A DNA stretch of 64,000 nt from positions 372,001-436,000 of the forward strand of contig VICG01000005.1 of assembly GCA_008692225.1 (NCBI GenBank). The letters run 5' to 3'. Shown piece after piece: positions 35,526 through 46,368 of this stretch. The notes under the pieces are model-generated. The model had not been told where the DNA came from and ran no database searches. It worked only from the letters and a program-made list of their open reading frames with translations. Positions within the stretch are counted from its first letter, which is position 1. The number at the start of each line of letters is the position of its first letter. Both the position numbers and the translations under genes were made by a program. Origin of the DNA: Monilinia fructicola. Taxonomy: Eukaryota; Ascomycota; Leotiomycetes; Helotiales; Sclerotiniaceae.

Positions 35526-36528
35526 CTATACTTCGAGTAAAGATCTTGACATGGCACCTACATGGCTATCAGATTTAAGAAATGAATATAGATCAGGGGG
35601 AAAGTAAACGCTCACCAGAGATACCACCAAACATCCCAACCCCCTGTACAGCAGCCTCGGGGAAAGCAGCTTGTCCACATAGACAACTGCAAGAGCATGT
35701 TCCAGCAGCATTGGTGGTCCCCGTACCAGAAGCAACTGTCGCGACTGCAGCGGCTGCCGAAGCAACGCTGCTTGGTGTGGCAGCGTCAGAGCCTGCGTTG
35801 GAAGGCGTTCCACCTTGGATTGCGCTTGTGGCCCCGGTACCATTTTGCGCGACGGCCATAGCTTTGAACGTAGCTTGTGTTTTGTCGGCCGTGGGATTAA
35901 TGCTGAAGACCATTCCTTTCCCACAGTGAGTGGCTTGACGGCAGTAAAACCCTGTAGTACCGGTTAGTATAAAGGTCGACTGATGCTATGAGATGTACTA
36001 ACATTGAGGAGCATCCGTCAAGACTTGCATGGCCATTGCTGGAGCGGGGGTGATGGTATTGTTCACGTTTGGTACAAAGCCAGTATCCATTCCACTGGCC
36101 AGCTTTTCGCACGGAGTTCCAAAAGCGGATTGCGTGAGGGTATGGTTGTTAGATTCAAAGTTGAAAATGACCATATCGCCTACAGCGGCGGACACTGATT
36201 CAGGGGTGTATACAAGACCCGCAGTGCCACCGACCGTGACAGTATGTGTTGCTGCTGCGGCGGCTTTTGTTGCACCAGAAGCTTGAGTAACGGTTTTGGT
36301 TTCGGTAACCGTCTTAGTAGCAGCTCCACCTCCATTGTTGGTCCAGATAATAATAATATCTTCGCTCTTAGCTTGCACAATTGTGATATCCTTCTCCCCG
36401 ACAAGAAGCTCCGATGATCTCTCTGAGAATTCCGGTGCAACTACTCCTCTTCCAATCAAGTCGTGTTGAATATTGCCGGCCAAAGTCAATGGTGCTGCAC
36501 ACAATGCTGCGATGATCGAAGATCTCAT
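35526..36528 (-). CDS. Extracellular plastocyanin-like (cupredoxin) Ser-rich protein
   Basis: Exons 36528-36003, 35951-35616 and 35557-35526 (introns 51 and 58 bp), 297 aa. Signal peptide MRSSIIAALCAAPLTLAG; the middle holds a plastocyanin-like fold: HTVTVGG...VYTPESVSAAVGDMVIFNF, NNHTLTQSAFGTPC and, across intron 1, WFYCRQATHCGKGM. His in NNHT and the Cys/His of the second motif are the expected type-1 copper ligands. A Ala/Ser/Thr-rich linker with a Cys cluster (CSCSCLC) follows. The third exon adds only ten residues (AMSRSLLEV tail) and is inferred from a GTGAGC donor and TAG acceptor; if unspliced the protein ends GERLLSP. Family seen widely in fungal secretomes; substrate unknown. Confidence 0.85.
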
Positions 36529-38241
36529 GATGAATATATTAACATGTAATGACTGGGAATCGTATAACTGTGAGATGAATATGAATTGACAGTATGCAAG
36601 CCGCGCTGCGGAGAACAGTCAAACTTTCAAAGTTGTCTTTGCTGGTGTAATGATCGTGAGTTGAGTTGAGTAGTGAAGGAGCCAATTGGCGAGGGTCTGC
36701 TCGTGATGAAAACCAACAGGAAAGAAGGGGGAAAGAAGGGTGAATGTAAGTGTTCACAAGTTTATGAACAGGAGAGATAGTGAGAAGAATGCAATGGGTC
36801 CAATGGGACGGTCTTGGTATTAATCCACTCGGGAGAATCGTAATGAGTTGGTTCAATGACAAAAGAAAGAGCACTTGCTTCGAATATCCTTGGTCGAAAC
36901 GATTCGATGAACGGGGAAGAGAAGCCTCAAGGAACTATCGTAAGATTACCACTCGGAGATCTACATGTCCGGATAACAGTCACTTGAGCTAATACCATAG
37001 AAAGGAACACCATACTGGCATACTCATCGGCTTGTCCCAAGGCTGAATGTCAAAAGGTCTAGCATTTTAGAGACATAATCTGGATGAAGATGTGATGAAG
37101 AGCATTTGTCACAAATGCCAAGCTCAAACGCGAGAAGATCCTAGATCATTCATCCTTGTAAGATTACCATATTTTAACGCTGAAGGTACAAGTGCTGTAG
37201 TGAGTGAGTTGAGTGCACTAAAGATTCCATTGTGCGCACAGGCTATGGTAGAACCTGTACTGAAGCTCAATCATCATCTTCTAGGGGACTTTAAACCTGG
37301 TCCAGCCCTAACATTTGGTGTTTTGGATACTCCTATGGCGTGTACCAGATTCGTCTCAGATTTGGATAATTGGGACGACGGGTGAGTAGATATGCGATCC
37401 GTTTTAATGTTCAAATCCTGGACGGAACTAATCTCTGGGAATACGCATTAGGAGCAAAAAGAAAGAATGAAAGAGAGAGGAATTGATCTACCAGTTGGGG
37501 ACGACGCATAAAAGGTAGCGTTGAGTCAAAAGATACCTTGGTGCGACTCGTCAACTGGAATTATCTCACAATTATCTCACAGACGAAGATGATAAGCTTA
37601 AGGCTGGGATCACAGCAACCATTTCATCGCATGTTCACGTTTAGCAATGTAGATGGCGTCATTGTTATCCTATGTATATTTGTACAGGATAACCATACTA
37701 ACGGTTGAGACGTTTACCTAACGTGTCGTAAAGGTACTCGAGTAGTATCAAACTAATTGTCCATGTAAAGTCGTGCCCGCTGTCCCACATGGAATTACAT
37801 CTCATCATAAGCATCCATGGATATATGTATGAACAAACTTCTTGACGGTGAAATCGCAGCAAGACAAACGGAAAAAAACCTATGGTGAATGGATAATAAT
37901 GTAACGTACTAGGTAGGCATCTTTCATATAAGTCAATCATGAAACCATATAATGCATGTACTATATACCATGTGCAACGTCGATGCTTCTACGAGATTCA
38001 AGGTACCATGACCCCATGAGATAGGTTTATCATCCTAACGCCCATTTGACATCTGTCACAACGACACGGCACGGCACGGCATAGCATAGCACAGCTCAGA
38101 CGCCGTACTGATGCCAAACCTTAAAGCTCCAGTTCGAATAATAAGATCAGATGGTTCAAACTACCCGCGTCACAGATGGCAATGATACTGACAGTCATTC
38201 TCTCAACATGGATTCATCCTATGACGTTACCCCGTTGCTTA
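36529..38241. other. Intergenic region, 1.7 kb
   Basis: Upstream of the cupredoxin-like gene and downstream of the SMN gene. Open frames of up to 97 codons are present on + but none has family features or introns that extend it. Confidence 0.55.
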
Positions 38242-38951
38242 TCAGTGCCCCTGACTTGGTCCCTGTTTCTGTTGTCGGCCCTCATATAGTCCAGTGTAAT
38301 AGCCAGCATAGTACCAAGACATCAGTAAATTCTTAAGATTGTCATCATGAACTATACGTGAACTCGATGTCAGCTTGAACATTACGTATATCACAACGGC
38401 GCGTGCGCGTCTCACCTTGGCCAATCAACTGCGGGGGCAGTGTTGGAGCGTTCGAAGATGGTGCATGAGGCTCGGTCTCTTCCACCGCGGGTTGTGCATC
38501 AACCTGAGGAGAGATAAGATTTAGTCAAGATGTAATGTACACCGAGGGACCGTTCTCGATTCTTACTTTGGGTTCGGTCTCCGTGGGAGTATGATCATCG
38601 GTTTTCTCAAACTCGCTTTGCGCGGTAATTTTCTCCTCCAGAGGTTCCTCAAAACCCTCTCCGCTATCCGCACTCATGGCTCCTTCCCTGCGAGAGATTA
38701 GTGATGCTCTAGTACGGAAGAGAACTGATGACTGACACTCCATTACTTGAATCCTCAAACTCATTCAACACATCCTCGACCCTTTCTCCCCGAGCGTGAA
38801 TACTATGGTACCGCTACTTTTATTAGCCAGAGGCTCGCACCATCAGATTCGAATGCTTTACCTCATATTCTTGTAGAGCTTCATTCCACGAGTCAACAAG
38901 TGTAGAGTCGTCCCATACCTCTGCATGTGTGGCATTATTCGGTGGAGCCAT
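38242..38951 (-). CDS. SMN1: Survival motor neuron (SMN) homologue
   Basis: Core of the SMN complex that loads Sm proteins on spliceosomal snRNAs. Five exons: 38951-38862, 38813-38747, 38682-38567, 38503-38416, 38351-38242, totalling 156 aa. N-terminus VWDDSTLVDSWNEALQEYE is the Gemin2-binding motif; C-terminus LKNLLMSWYYAGYYTGLYEG is the YG box that drives oligomerisation. No Tudor domain lies between them, as in fission-yeast Smn1. The intron 2 acceptor is ambiguous (CAG at 38688 or AAG at 38683, counting on +); only the downstream AAG keeps frame. Each exon is tiny, so the gene is easily missed. Assignment by the two end motifs is strong. Confidence 0.9.
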
Positions 38952-39555
38952 TTTGCGATGCAGTGACGAACGAGGTTGAGAGGTGAAAGAATATACGGGT
39001 GGACGATAGCAGGGACAGCAGAACCATACAAGACATCTCTTTCATACCACAATTGAATTTCTTTCAAAATCAACAGCTGTTCATTTTTCTAATGCTAGTG
39101 TGTACCCTTCCTACCCAGTTTGAAAACTCTTTCGAAGTACGAACGCACCGGGTAGAATGTGTGATGATTCTGCAAAAACGTGACTGACACGTGACCTTGA
39201 CGATACTTATGTCGGCATTGCTTCTAATCAGTAATGGGTCTTATGAGCCGATTGGGGGAAGAGGACTTTAGAAATTTCGGGACCAAGCTTAGGGTAGCGA
39301 CGATGTTGTAGGGAGCTTGTGTGTTGATTGATCAAACTGGAATATCAACAATTATCTTTTCCTGTGATTCTGATTTTGAAATCACAGTTATGCGCAAACA
39401 CCTCAGATTTTGCTCATCAAACCAAGATAACAAAATTTTTATATTCTCACTATTACCCAAGTCACCATGTGCAAACTCCTAACACAATTCATACCGTATA
39501 CCATAGTCAGTCCATTGACCCATCTCATCCCGAATCCCAAATCCTAATTCCACGT
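38952..39555. other. Intergenic region SMN / AXL2-like
   Basis: About 600 bp between tandem minus-strand genes (SMN promoter and the 3' flank of the AXL2-like gene). No other gene is seen. Confidence 0.6.
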
Positions 39556-42500
39556 TCAAATATACGCGCTAAAATCCCCCTCACTCCCCAACTTCCCGTT
39601 CCCTTTCCCTTTCTCACCACCGCCCCTACCTCTACTCGGTGGCGGACTGCCCACACTCCCAAATAATGACCCCAGCGTCACAGAGCTTCCTTCCCCATGC
39701 CTCCCAATCTTTGCCTTCGTACTACTAATTCTCTTATTCTCCCTCGCATCCACACTAATTGGTCTTCTGCCTGCCCCCATCATCATTCTAGCATTTGGCC
39801 CTACGATTAAATTACCCATGGTGGGACTTTCTTCTCTTGCTTCACGCGATTCTCTTTCTTTGTCGTTCTGTTTAAGATCAGTTTCAGTGGAGCGGCGGGG
39901 GTTGAGATGTTGAGATGAGGTTTGAGTCCCACCAGGTGCCTCAGGATCGAGGGAGTAGGGGTTAGAGAGAAAGGGAGAGAAAGATGGGATAGCGAGGGTA
40001 CTACTCCTTCCTCTACTACTCAGACCTTCGGCAGCAGAAAGTTGTGGAATCTGCGGAATCGTGGTATCTGTACCATGACGAATGAAATTAGGCTGCGAAT
40101 CTATATCCGTACTTTCACCCATACTTTCCCAACTACCGGCGCTGAATTCACTGGGGATTATATCGCTTCCTGTTTCTATGTTTTCTTGCCCTACTTCTCT
40201 TTCTCGTTCTCTTCGGTCTATTTCGAGGAGTTGTGTGCGGCGATTTTGGCTGTGTGATATATTTCCTTGAGGTTCTGCATAGCCGTGGCTAATTTGCAAC
40301 TCTTGCATACTGGGGGAAACGCTATCGAAGCGACTGCCCATACTCGTCATACTATCACTTCCCTTGAGTCGTGATTTACTGAATGTAGCTTGGATATAAG
40401 AGCGTAATTGACGTGTTCCTTCTTTGGCACTGGAGTAGCCATTCGGGTATGTTATTCCTAATGAGTCGTTGTTGATTCCTGTACCCGCAGTCTTTAGTTC
40501 ACCGCCAATATGTACTTCTTCTGGAACAGTGGGAGAATCTGCATAGCTTCTCCTTGCTTTTCGACGTACAGAAGCCATTCCTCCACCACTGAAAAATGGA
40601 GAGACGCCGCCGCGTCGAGAGACAGGCCGTGTATTGATGCTACTATATGACATTCTACTGTTGCCTCCCGTTTCCTGTTCCCAGATTGGTGCTGGTGCCA
40701 GGGGGCTTTTAGGTACTGTCTTTATACTCAACATTTCCTTTCCTCCACTTGGCGAAACAGTCGCTTGTCCAAATTTCAGAAGATCGGTAGATGCAGTTGA
40801 GTATACACTAGTTGCACTACGATGCCTATCTCCATCGGTATCAATTGTGTTGACAGTCTTCCAAGTGCGGGAATTACGAGCAAGACTTGGGTGTTGACCG
40901 TGGCCTATACTCCCCCTATTGCCTTGCGCATTCAGAGCATCGAATGAAGAAATTGATTCTCGAGCTCCATGACCAATACCACTTATCCTCTTATCTACAC
41001 CATCTGCCAATGCGAAATCTAAGTTTCGAGTTGTTGACTTTCGATGGACTCGCCTTTTGTCAATATTCTGGCCTGATTTACCTTGTCTTAGTGCGAGAGG
41101 GGGGCGTGCAGCTTTGCTCCAGTCTCCAGAAAGCACAGAGAAATTATCTAGGGGCGACGATGAGAAGTTACTATCCGTTAGATTCAATATCGTACCATCT
41201 GAAGGATTGGTACCAATTTGGCTCATATCGCTATTTCTCAGCCTCGGGTCATTACCCATAACATATTGCGACTTCCTTGTGTGTCCTTTCCTTGAATAGT
41301 TTGAATAGTTTCTTTGGAGCATGTTGCTACTATTTGTTCTAGAACTACCCAAGGTGTAACCAGTCTCTTGAGTGTTCCTCCAAGTACTCCTATCAGGAGT
41401 TTTGCTCAATGCATTTTCTGAATATGCACGCGCCCGGTTTCCCGAGCCTTGAGATTCGCGAAACTTGGACTTTGGAGCCAAAGTTTGGGAACGCCTGAGT
41501 GATTTCCTATTTTCATGGACCACAATATTGGGCGTAGTTGACGTGTATACGCTGGAGCTAGCATCGATAGAGAAGCCAGAAGTATCAAGTTGGAGTGGTG
41601 CGATCTTTTTGGCAGAGTATGTCCGTTCTATGCTAGATGTGCTTCGTATAGGACCTGAAATATCTTCCTTGGAAGGACCTCCTGACCGCAGCGAGGAACT
41701 AGAGCGACGTTTCCAATAATAGAACAAACATAGAGCAAGTGCTATAAAGACGATAAGCACAGGTACCACGATTGCTGCTATCACTCCTTTGCTCAGTTTT
41801 TTGCTTGCAGAAGAATTGATACCGGATGCTGCAGATGTACCCGATGCCGATGGAATTGAGTTAGATGGTTCTGTAGATGAGGCAAGATCTGAAGCACTAA
41901 CAGCCAGATTAAAAGACTCAGAGCTCGAGCGCTTTGATGTCTTAGAAGTTGCTGTGAGTGTAATATTAATATTGGAAGGCGTAGCAGAGGTAGGCACCTT
42001 TCCCGATATCACAAAGCCGTGAGAATCGAAGTATATCCAATCTGTTGGTGGAGATACTTGTGCCGTTAATGTGGTGTCATGGGCGTTCTCAATGTAGGCG
42101 CCGAGATTAAAGGAGAATTTAGAGCCGATGGTTGCATTCACATCTTTGATCGGACCAACGAATAATGCTGTAGCTATTTTTATGAGAACCACAGTATTTA
42201 CGATATCCCCATATGTATCCACTGCTTGAACGGAAACGTTATATGATATCGCATCGGATGGTGGAGTACCTATCAGGCTGAGAGTAGTATTATCGAAGTT
42301 GAGCCATGCGGGCGTCTGTGCTGTAACCGAAACTATGTCTGATGAATTAGCGGCCTGTCCGTCGAGTTGAAGGCTATTCTGTAGGCCTGTGTAGTTGAGC
42401 TCCACCCCTGGCGTAGCATTGGCAGCTAAATTTACTGTACTAAATGCTAGAAGGTGTACCCCGACCCTAATGTTGAAAGGAATAGATGCTCCAGAGTACC

Positions 42501-43158
42501 CAGAAACGTCGGAAGCGATAAGCTGAACTCCAAAAGTTTGTGGTGGTTGTATGAGGGATGCATACTCTGGCGTTTCACCACTGAACGTAAGGGTACTCTC
42601 ATCAAACAGAACCCAGGAAGGCAGAGGGGTATCATCAACTGTCAGCGCATAGTATTTGAGATCTGTTCCGCCATTGCTCGAGAACGTTGCCGGGTCGAAG
42701 TTGATCTCGAAGGGTGACGAAGGGTGGTATAGCAATGTAGAAGGCGCTGAAAATGGCCCTTCAGAAGCCAGCTGTGATTGCGCAGATATCCTGATTATTG
42801 GCGGTGAGTTTTTCGATACTACCAGAGTAGTATTCGACGTCACAGAACCTGATGAGTCGCTTGCAATCACCCCGAAAGTAATTTCTGTCACCGTTCCACT
42901 GCCAACATCACTACTAGATGGTATACCTGATAATGTTCGAGAATTGCTGTCAATGGATAGCCACTGGGGCGAGTTTAATAAACTATAGCTGAGAGATGAT
43001 GTTGAAGTAAATGTTGAACGAGGAAATGTATATGAATATGGCATTGATACGCGCGCAACAGGTGGGAATTGGGAATTGATTGGATATGCGATTGTTGGTA
43101 TAGCATCAGCAACTGCTCCAAAGATGGCTATAGCAGACAGAGTAGTCCTCAAGGCCAT
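39556..43158 (-). CDS. AXL2: Axl2/Bud10-like cadherin-domain plasma-membrane protein
   Basis: Single uninterrupted 1200-codon frame. Signal peptide MALRTTLSAIAIFGAVADA, then tandem dystroglycan-type cadherin-like (CADG) domains: PINSQFPPVARVSMPYSY, the SPQWLSIDSNSRTLSGIP type of motif repeated (SWVLFDESTLTFSGETP, AWLNFDNTTLSLIGTPP). A Ser-rich juxtamembrane region precedes one transmembrane segment (KGVIAAIVVPVLIVFIALAL, about residues 457-480) followed by KRR, so the N-terminus is extracellular. The long cytosolic tail is Ser-rich and disordered. In yeast Axl2 marks axial bud sites and works with septins; in filamentous fungi it acts in conidiation or septum placement. Longer than yeast Axl2 (about 820 aa), mainly in the tail. 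Confidence 0.9.
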   Translation of the reverse strand: MALRTTLSAIAIFGAVADAIPTIAYPINSQFPPVARVSMPYSYTFPRSTFTSTSSLSYSLLNSPQWLSIDSNSRTLSGIPSSSDVGSGTVTEITFGVIASDSSGSVTSNTTLVVSKNSPPIIRISAQSQLASEGPFSAPSTLLYHPSSPFEINFDPATFSSNGGTDLKYYALTVDDTPLPSWVLFDESTLTFSGETPEYASLIQPPQTFGVQLIASDVSGYSGASIPFNIRVGVHLLAFSTVNLAANATPGVELNYTGLQNSLQLDGQAANSSDIVSVTAQTPAWLNFDNTTLSLIGTPPSDAISYNVSVQAVDTYGDIVNTVVLIKIATALFVGPIKDVNATIGSKFSFNLGAYIENAHDTTLTAQVSPPTDWIYFDSHGFVISGKVPTSATPSNINITLTATSKTSKRSSSESFNLAVSASDLASSTEPSNSIPSASGTSAASGINSSASKKLSKGVIAAIVVPVLIVFIALALCLFYYWKRRSSSSLRSGGPSKEDISGPIRSTSSIERTYSAKKIAPLQLDTSGFSIDASSSVYTSTTPNIVVHENRKSLRRSQTLAPKSKFRESQGSGNRARAYSENALSKTPDRSTWRNTQETGYTLGSSRTNSSNMLQRNYSNYSRKGHTRKSQYVMGNDPRLRNSDMSQIGTNPSDGTILNLTDSNFSSSPLDNFSVLSGDWSKAARPPLALRQGKSGQNIDKRRVHRKSTTRNLDFALADGVDKRISGIGHGARESISSFDALNAQGNRGSIGHGQHPSLARNSRTWKTVNTIDTDGDRHRSATSVYSTASTDLLKFGQATVSPSGGKEMLSIKTVPKSPLAPAPIWEQETGGNSRMSYSSINTRPVSRRGGVSPFFSGGGMASVRRKARRSYADSPTVPEEVHIGGELKTAGTGINNDSLGITYPNGYSSAKEGTRQLRSYIQATFSKSRLKGSDSMTSMGSRFDSVSPSMQELQISHGYAEPQGNISHSQNRRTQLLEIDRREREREVGQENIETGSDIIPSEFSAGSWESMGESTDIDSQPNFIRHGTDTTIPQIPQLSAAEGLSSRGRSSTLAIPSFSPFLSNPYSLDPEAPGGTQTSSQHLNPRRSTETDLKQNDKERESREAREESPTMGNLIVGPNARMMMGAGRRPISVDARENKRISSTKAKIGRHGEGSSVTLGSLFGSVGSPPPSRGRGGGEKGKGNGKLGSEGDFSAYI

Positions 43159-43996
43159 TTCCAGAGAGTCTTGCAGATGAGATTTGCACTGAGTCCTGAT
43201 GAAGATACTACTTGCGTACAGAATGAGAGATGATACATGTCAACAATTTTCTTGGATGAAAACGGCGACTGGCAGATGAAATTCGACATAGGAAGAGCTA
43301 GAAGTCATGGACTTGCCATCGCCTGGTATTCTAAAGGCGCAGTAGAGGGAGGTCCACCTATCGGCATCACCTTACCTGGAGTTCGAGATCCATCGTGATG
43401 TAAGGGATAAAGCAGTATCATACCCCCGCCTTACCAGACAATCAAGATATTGATCGAGGTTGACATGCTGATGTGAGGCTATACATAGTCAAATTCCTTT
43501 GACCAGCCCCACCACATCAAGCGACATCTCGTGGCAATCTTGAGAACGTGCCAAAATTCCCAGGAAATCATTCTAAGCACCATTCACAAATACTTTTTGC
43601 GATAACTCTTCTTTCCAAACGACTATCGTAGTGACTTTGTCGGATTCTGGCAGTAGTCGAGGGAGGTGGAAAGGTGGTTAGTATGGTTTTGTCTAAATAC
43701 TCGAATGTCCCATTAGGTGCACTCCTTATAAAATCCTGCATCATTATCAATGGTCTTAGCATTCCTTGCCGGATATATCCAATGGTACAGGCCAGGGGAA
43801 TACCCTTTGCTTCAAATAGGGTTTGTGAGAGTAAGTTGACACAGGGAGAGCAGATGAAGGGATGAAGTAGCTTATCATGGGGCGGTGAACTACGTCAAAC
43901 GAGATTCCTTACATAATCCGGCATAATTCCTGGAGGGATGGTGGGGCAATATCAAACACCAGTGATGACAATATCTAGATTCTTTGAAGTTCCTCA
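43159..43996. other. Divergent upstream region AXL2-like / EFM6
   Basis: About 840 bp containing two divergent promoters; no gene supported. Confidence 0.6.
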
Positions 43997-44818
43997 ATGC
44001 TCAAGATGGCTTCCAGATCTCCCTCTCCCGAGTTCTCACCCCTAGCCATAGGAACTGATCTCGCCCCTCTTCCCACATACAAAGCCGCAACAACCAGCAC
44101 TGTAGATTTCTCCGGTCTTCTTGACCCCCCACTAAAGCTACATGAAGATCTCTCCAAAGGATGTGGTGGACAACTCTGGCCTGCTGGGATGGTGCTTGCG
44201 CAGCATATGTTACGGTATCATAAGAATACTTTGAGTGACGCTAGGATGTATGTTTTCTATGTTTGAACAATGCGATTCGTGGGCTTTTGAGGGCTAATAA
44301 GAACCTAGACTTTGAACTAGGTGCTGGGGGTGGTTTGGTGGGATTGGCCGTGGCTCTTGCATGTGATCTTGAACGACCATTGTTACTATCAGATATGGAA
44401 GTAATGTTTGATCTCATGAAGAGGAATATCTCTCTTAATGAAATAGAGTCAAAAGTTGAGCCTCTTATCTTGAATTGGCAAGTTAACGAACTTGATGTCT
44501 ATGTTCGTTCTCTAACCATATCACAGGGGCGAACCATTACCGGATTTAGTAAAGCAGGAAAAACCAGATGTTATTCTAGCAGCTGATTGCGTCTATTTTG
44601 AGCCGGCATTTCCATTACTTCTTCAGACTCTGGAAGAGCTTTTAGAGTTATCAAAGAATGCGGTTATTTACTTCTGTTTTAAGAAAAGAAGGAGAGCTGA
44701 TATGCAGTTTATGAAGAATGCAAAGAAGAAGTTCTTGGTTGAAGAGATTGAAGATCAGGATAGAGAGACTTTTACTAGGGAGGGACTGTTCTTGTATACA
44801 TTCAAGCGAAAATCATGA
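43997..44818 (+). CDS. EFM6: EFM6-like protein-lysine N-methyltransferase
   Basis: Seven-beta-strand (methyltransferase-16) enzyme; the yeast relative methylates translation elongation factor eEF1A. Start is ATG 43997 (MLKMASRSP) or, more likely, 44006. Exons to 44247, 44292-44477 and 44527-44818, about 239-242 aa. Motif I is FELGAGGGLVGLAVA, followed by LLLSDMEVMFDLMKRNI and the catalytic-region DVILAADCVYFEPAFPLL; QLWPAGMVLAQHM precedes. Intron 2 has a GC donor (GCAAGT) and restores ILNWGEPLPDLV. Intron 1 is less certain: the 44-bp model uses a weak GAG acceptor and yields LSDARMANKNLDFELG, slightly different from the family. Convergent with SHB17, stop codons about 100 bp apart. Confidence 0.82.
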
Positions 44819-44916
44819 TACCCAATGTGTGTAAATCCAGGTGTATATCGAAAACACTTAAAGCATCTGCTCTAAGACTATATCCAGTCTATGTTTCTCG
44901 TCAAGGACATTTATAT

Positions 44917-45868
44917 TTACTCTTCGCTGGCACCCATGTTTACGCCCAACAAGAAAGCTGGCTCGTCAACTTTATGATGCTCGTAACTTAACACCCCCAC
45001 AGCTCCAGGCTCAAGCATCATGGGCAGTGCTCTTCCAAGCTCGAATCCAATCCAGCGTTTCGCAAAAGCTCTCAATATATGTCCATGTGCGATCAAAACG
45101 ACATCCACGCCCTTCTCCCCATGCATGTACGATCCCTGAATCTCGCGAATCTTGGCGATAACAGAGTCCAACCGATCTGACACCTCAGCTGCAGTTTCCC
45201 CATCCTCACAGCCGTCAAGCCAGATATTCCACGGCCTCTCACTATCCAAACCCCTTTCCTTTCTAGCGGCGCGGATCTGAGCCGTAAGAAGTCCCTCATA
45301 TGCGCCATACTCCCATTCGCGTATATCCTCTGTAACCTCCGTCTTTTCTCCAAGCACCTTTTGTGTGTCCTCATCGAAGAGAATCTCAAATGTGCGACGA
45401 GCCCTCGTTCGTGGACTTACGAAAATATGGGCAAGCTTCGCGGGGTCGATAATTTTACCCGGACCAACTACAACCCCGGCAGATGAAGAAACTTGTTTCT
45501 CTCCCTGGGGAGTCAGGGGAATATCACTTCGGCCGGTATAGCGACCTGAAATCGTCCATTCCGTCTCGCCTGGTACATGATGAGATTAGATATTTGATGT
45601 TTTACAATCCTCAGCACACGCTGGCACATCTTGCGCCATGAAAATCCTGAGCGTGTACTATAGTAATCAAAAAGCCACAAGTGACTTACCACTGACTAGA
45701 GTCAGCATCTATATCGCTGTCATCGGAATGAACGTTGAGATTTAATTCATGATTTTGTGGGTTTGAAAGTCGGGAGGATGATGTCTTGATCCATGGCCCA
45801 AAGCCGCGAGTCAGTACTTACTGTCGAATGAGGAAGACTCTAGGAGTGCCTGCGTCTTTGTCTGGCAT
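44917..45868 (-). CDS. SHB17: Sedoheptulose-1,7-bisphosphatase (histidine phosphatase)
   Basis: Histidine-phosphatase enzyme that hydrolyses sedoheptulose-1,7-bisphosphate in riboneogenesis. Exons 45868-45822, a 2-nt exon 45691-45690, and 45569-44917, 233 aa. Exon 1 gives MPDKDAGTPRVFLIRH up to CA; the micro-exon adds TG; exon 3 starts GC GAG, so CAT GGC GAG rebuilds the phosphatase motif RHGETEW. Both flanking introns (130 and 120 bp) have GTAAGT donors and proper branch points. Downstream: GRYTGRSDIPLTPQGE, FVSPRTRARRTFE, REWEYGAYEGLLT, GLDSERPWNIWLDGCEDGE (diagnostic for SHB17) and second catalytic His in IAHGHILRAFAKRW. Family assignment is strong. Confidence 0.9.
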
Positions 45869-46232
45869 GATGAAGAAAGATACTGGTGCTGAATGCGAGG
45901 TGATAGCTTTTTGAGTTCGAGATGGAATTGAAGTTTGCAGACCTTTGAAATCGATAACCCCCACCAAGAAAACTTAGTGTGTCCGATAAGCCCCTCTTTG
46001 TTTATCAGATGGCTAAGCTTACCGTACGTTAAGCTAACCAGGAGATTCTCCAGAAATGAGGAAGATTACCCAGGGAATATTATGTATGTATGGATTTGCC
46101 ATAGAACTATGACACCAAGATATTGCATGATTTTCATCATACAAATTTACCAAGAGCGGTAAAAAAAGTCTCGTCCACGTATATATATAATTATATCAAG
46201 GAATTTCGCATGACGTCGTCCCTTAAGGTTAT

Positions 46233-46259
46233 CCCCTAGAATGCCGGAAAGCGACACAC
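46233..46259 (+). repeat. Left terminal inverted repeat
   Basis: CCCCTAGAATGCCGGAAAGC and on to GACACAC; matches the right end with a single C/T difference. Confidence 0.88.
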
Positions 46260-46368
46260 AAATAGTCCGTGCGCTCTATCAACAACAGCATCAACCACAT
46301 ACCTAGGGAGATATATCGAAAACGTAGGAATCAACCAATACACCAAACGCATTTACTCAACAGCTACA

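Noticed and set aside
37092..37385. 97-codon open frame on the plus strand
   Set aside because: No signal peptide, domain, flanking exon or codon pattern supports it.
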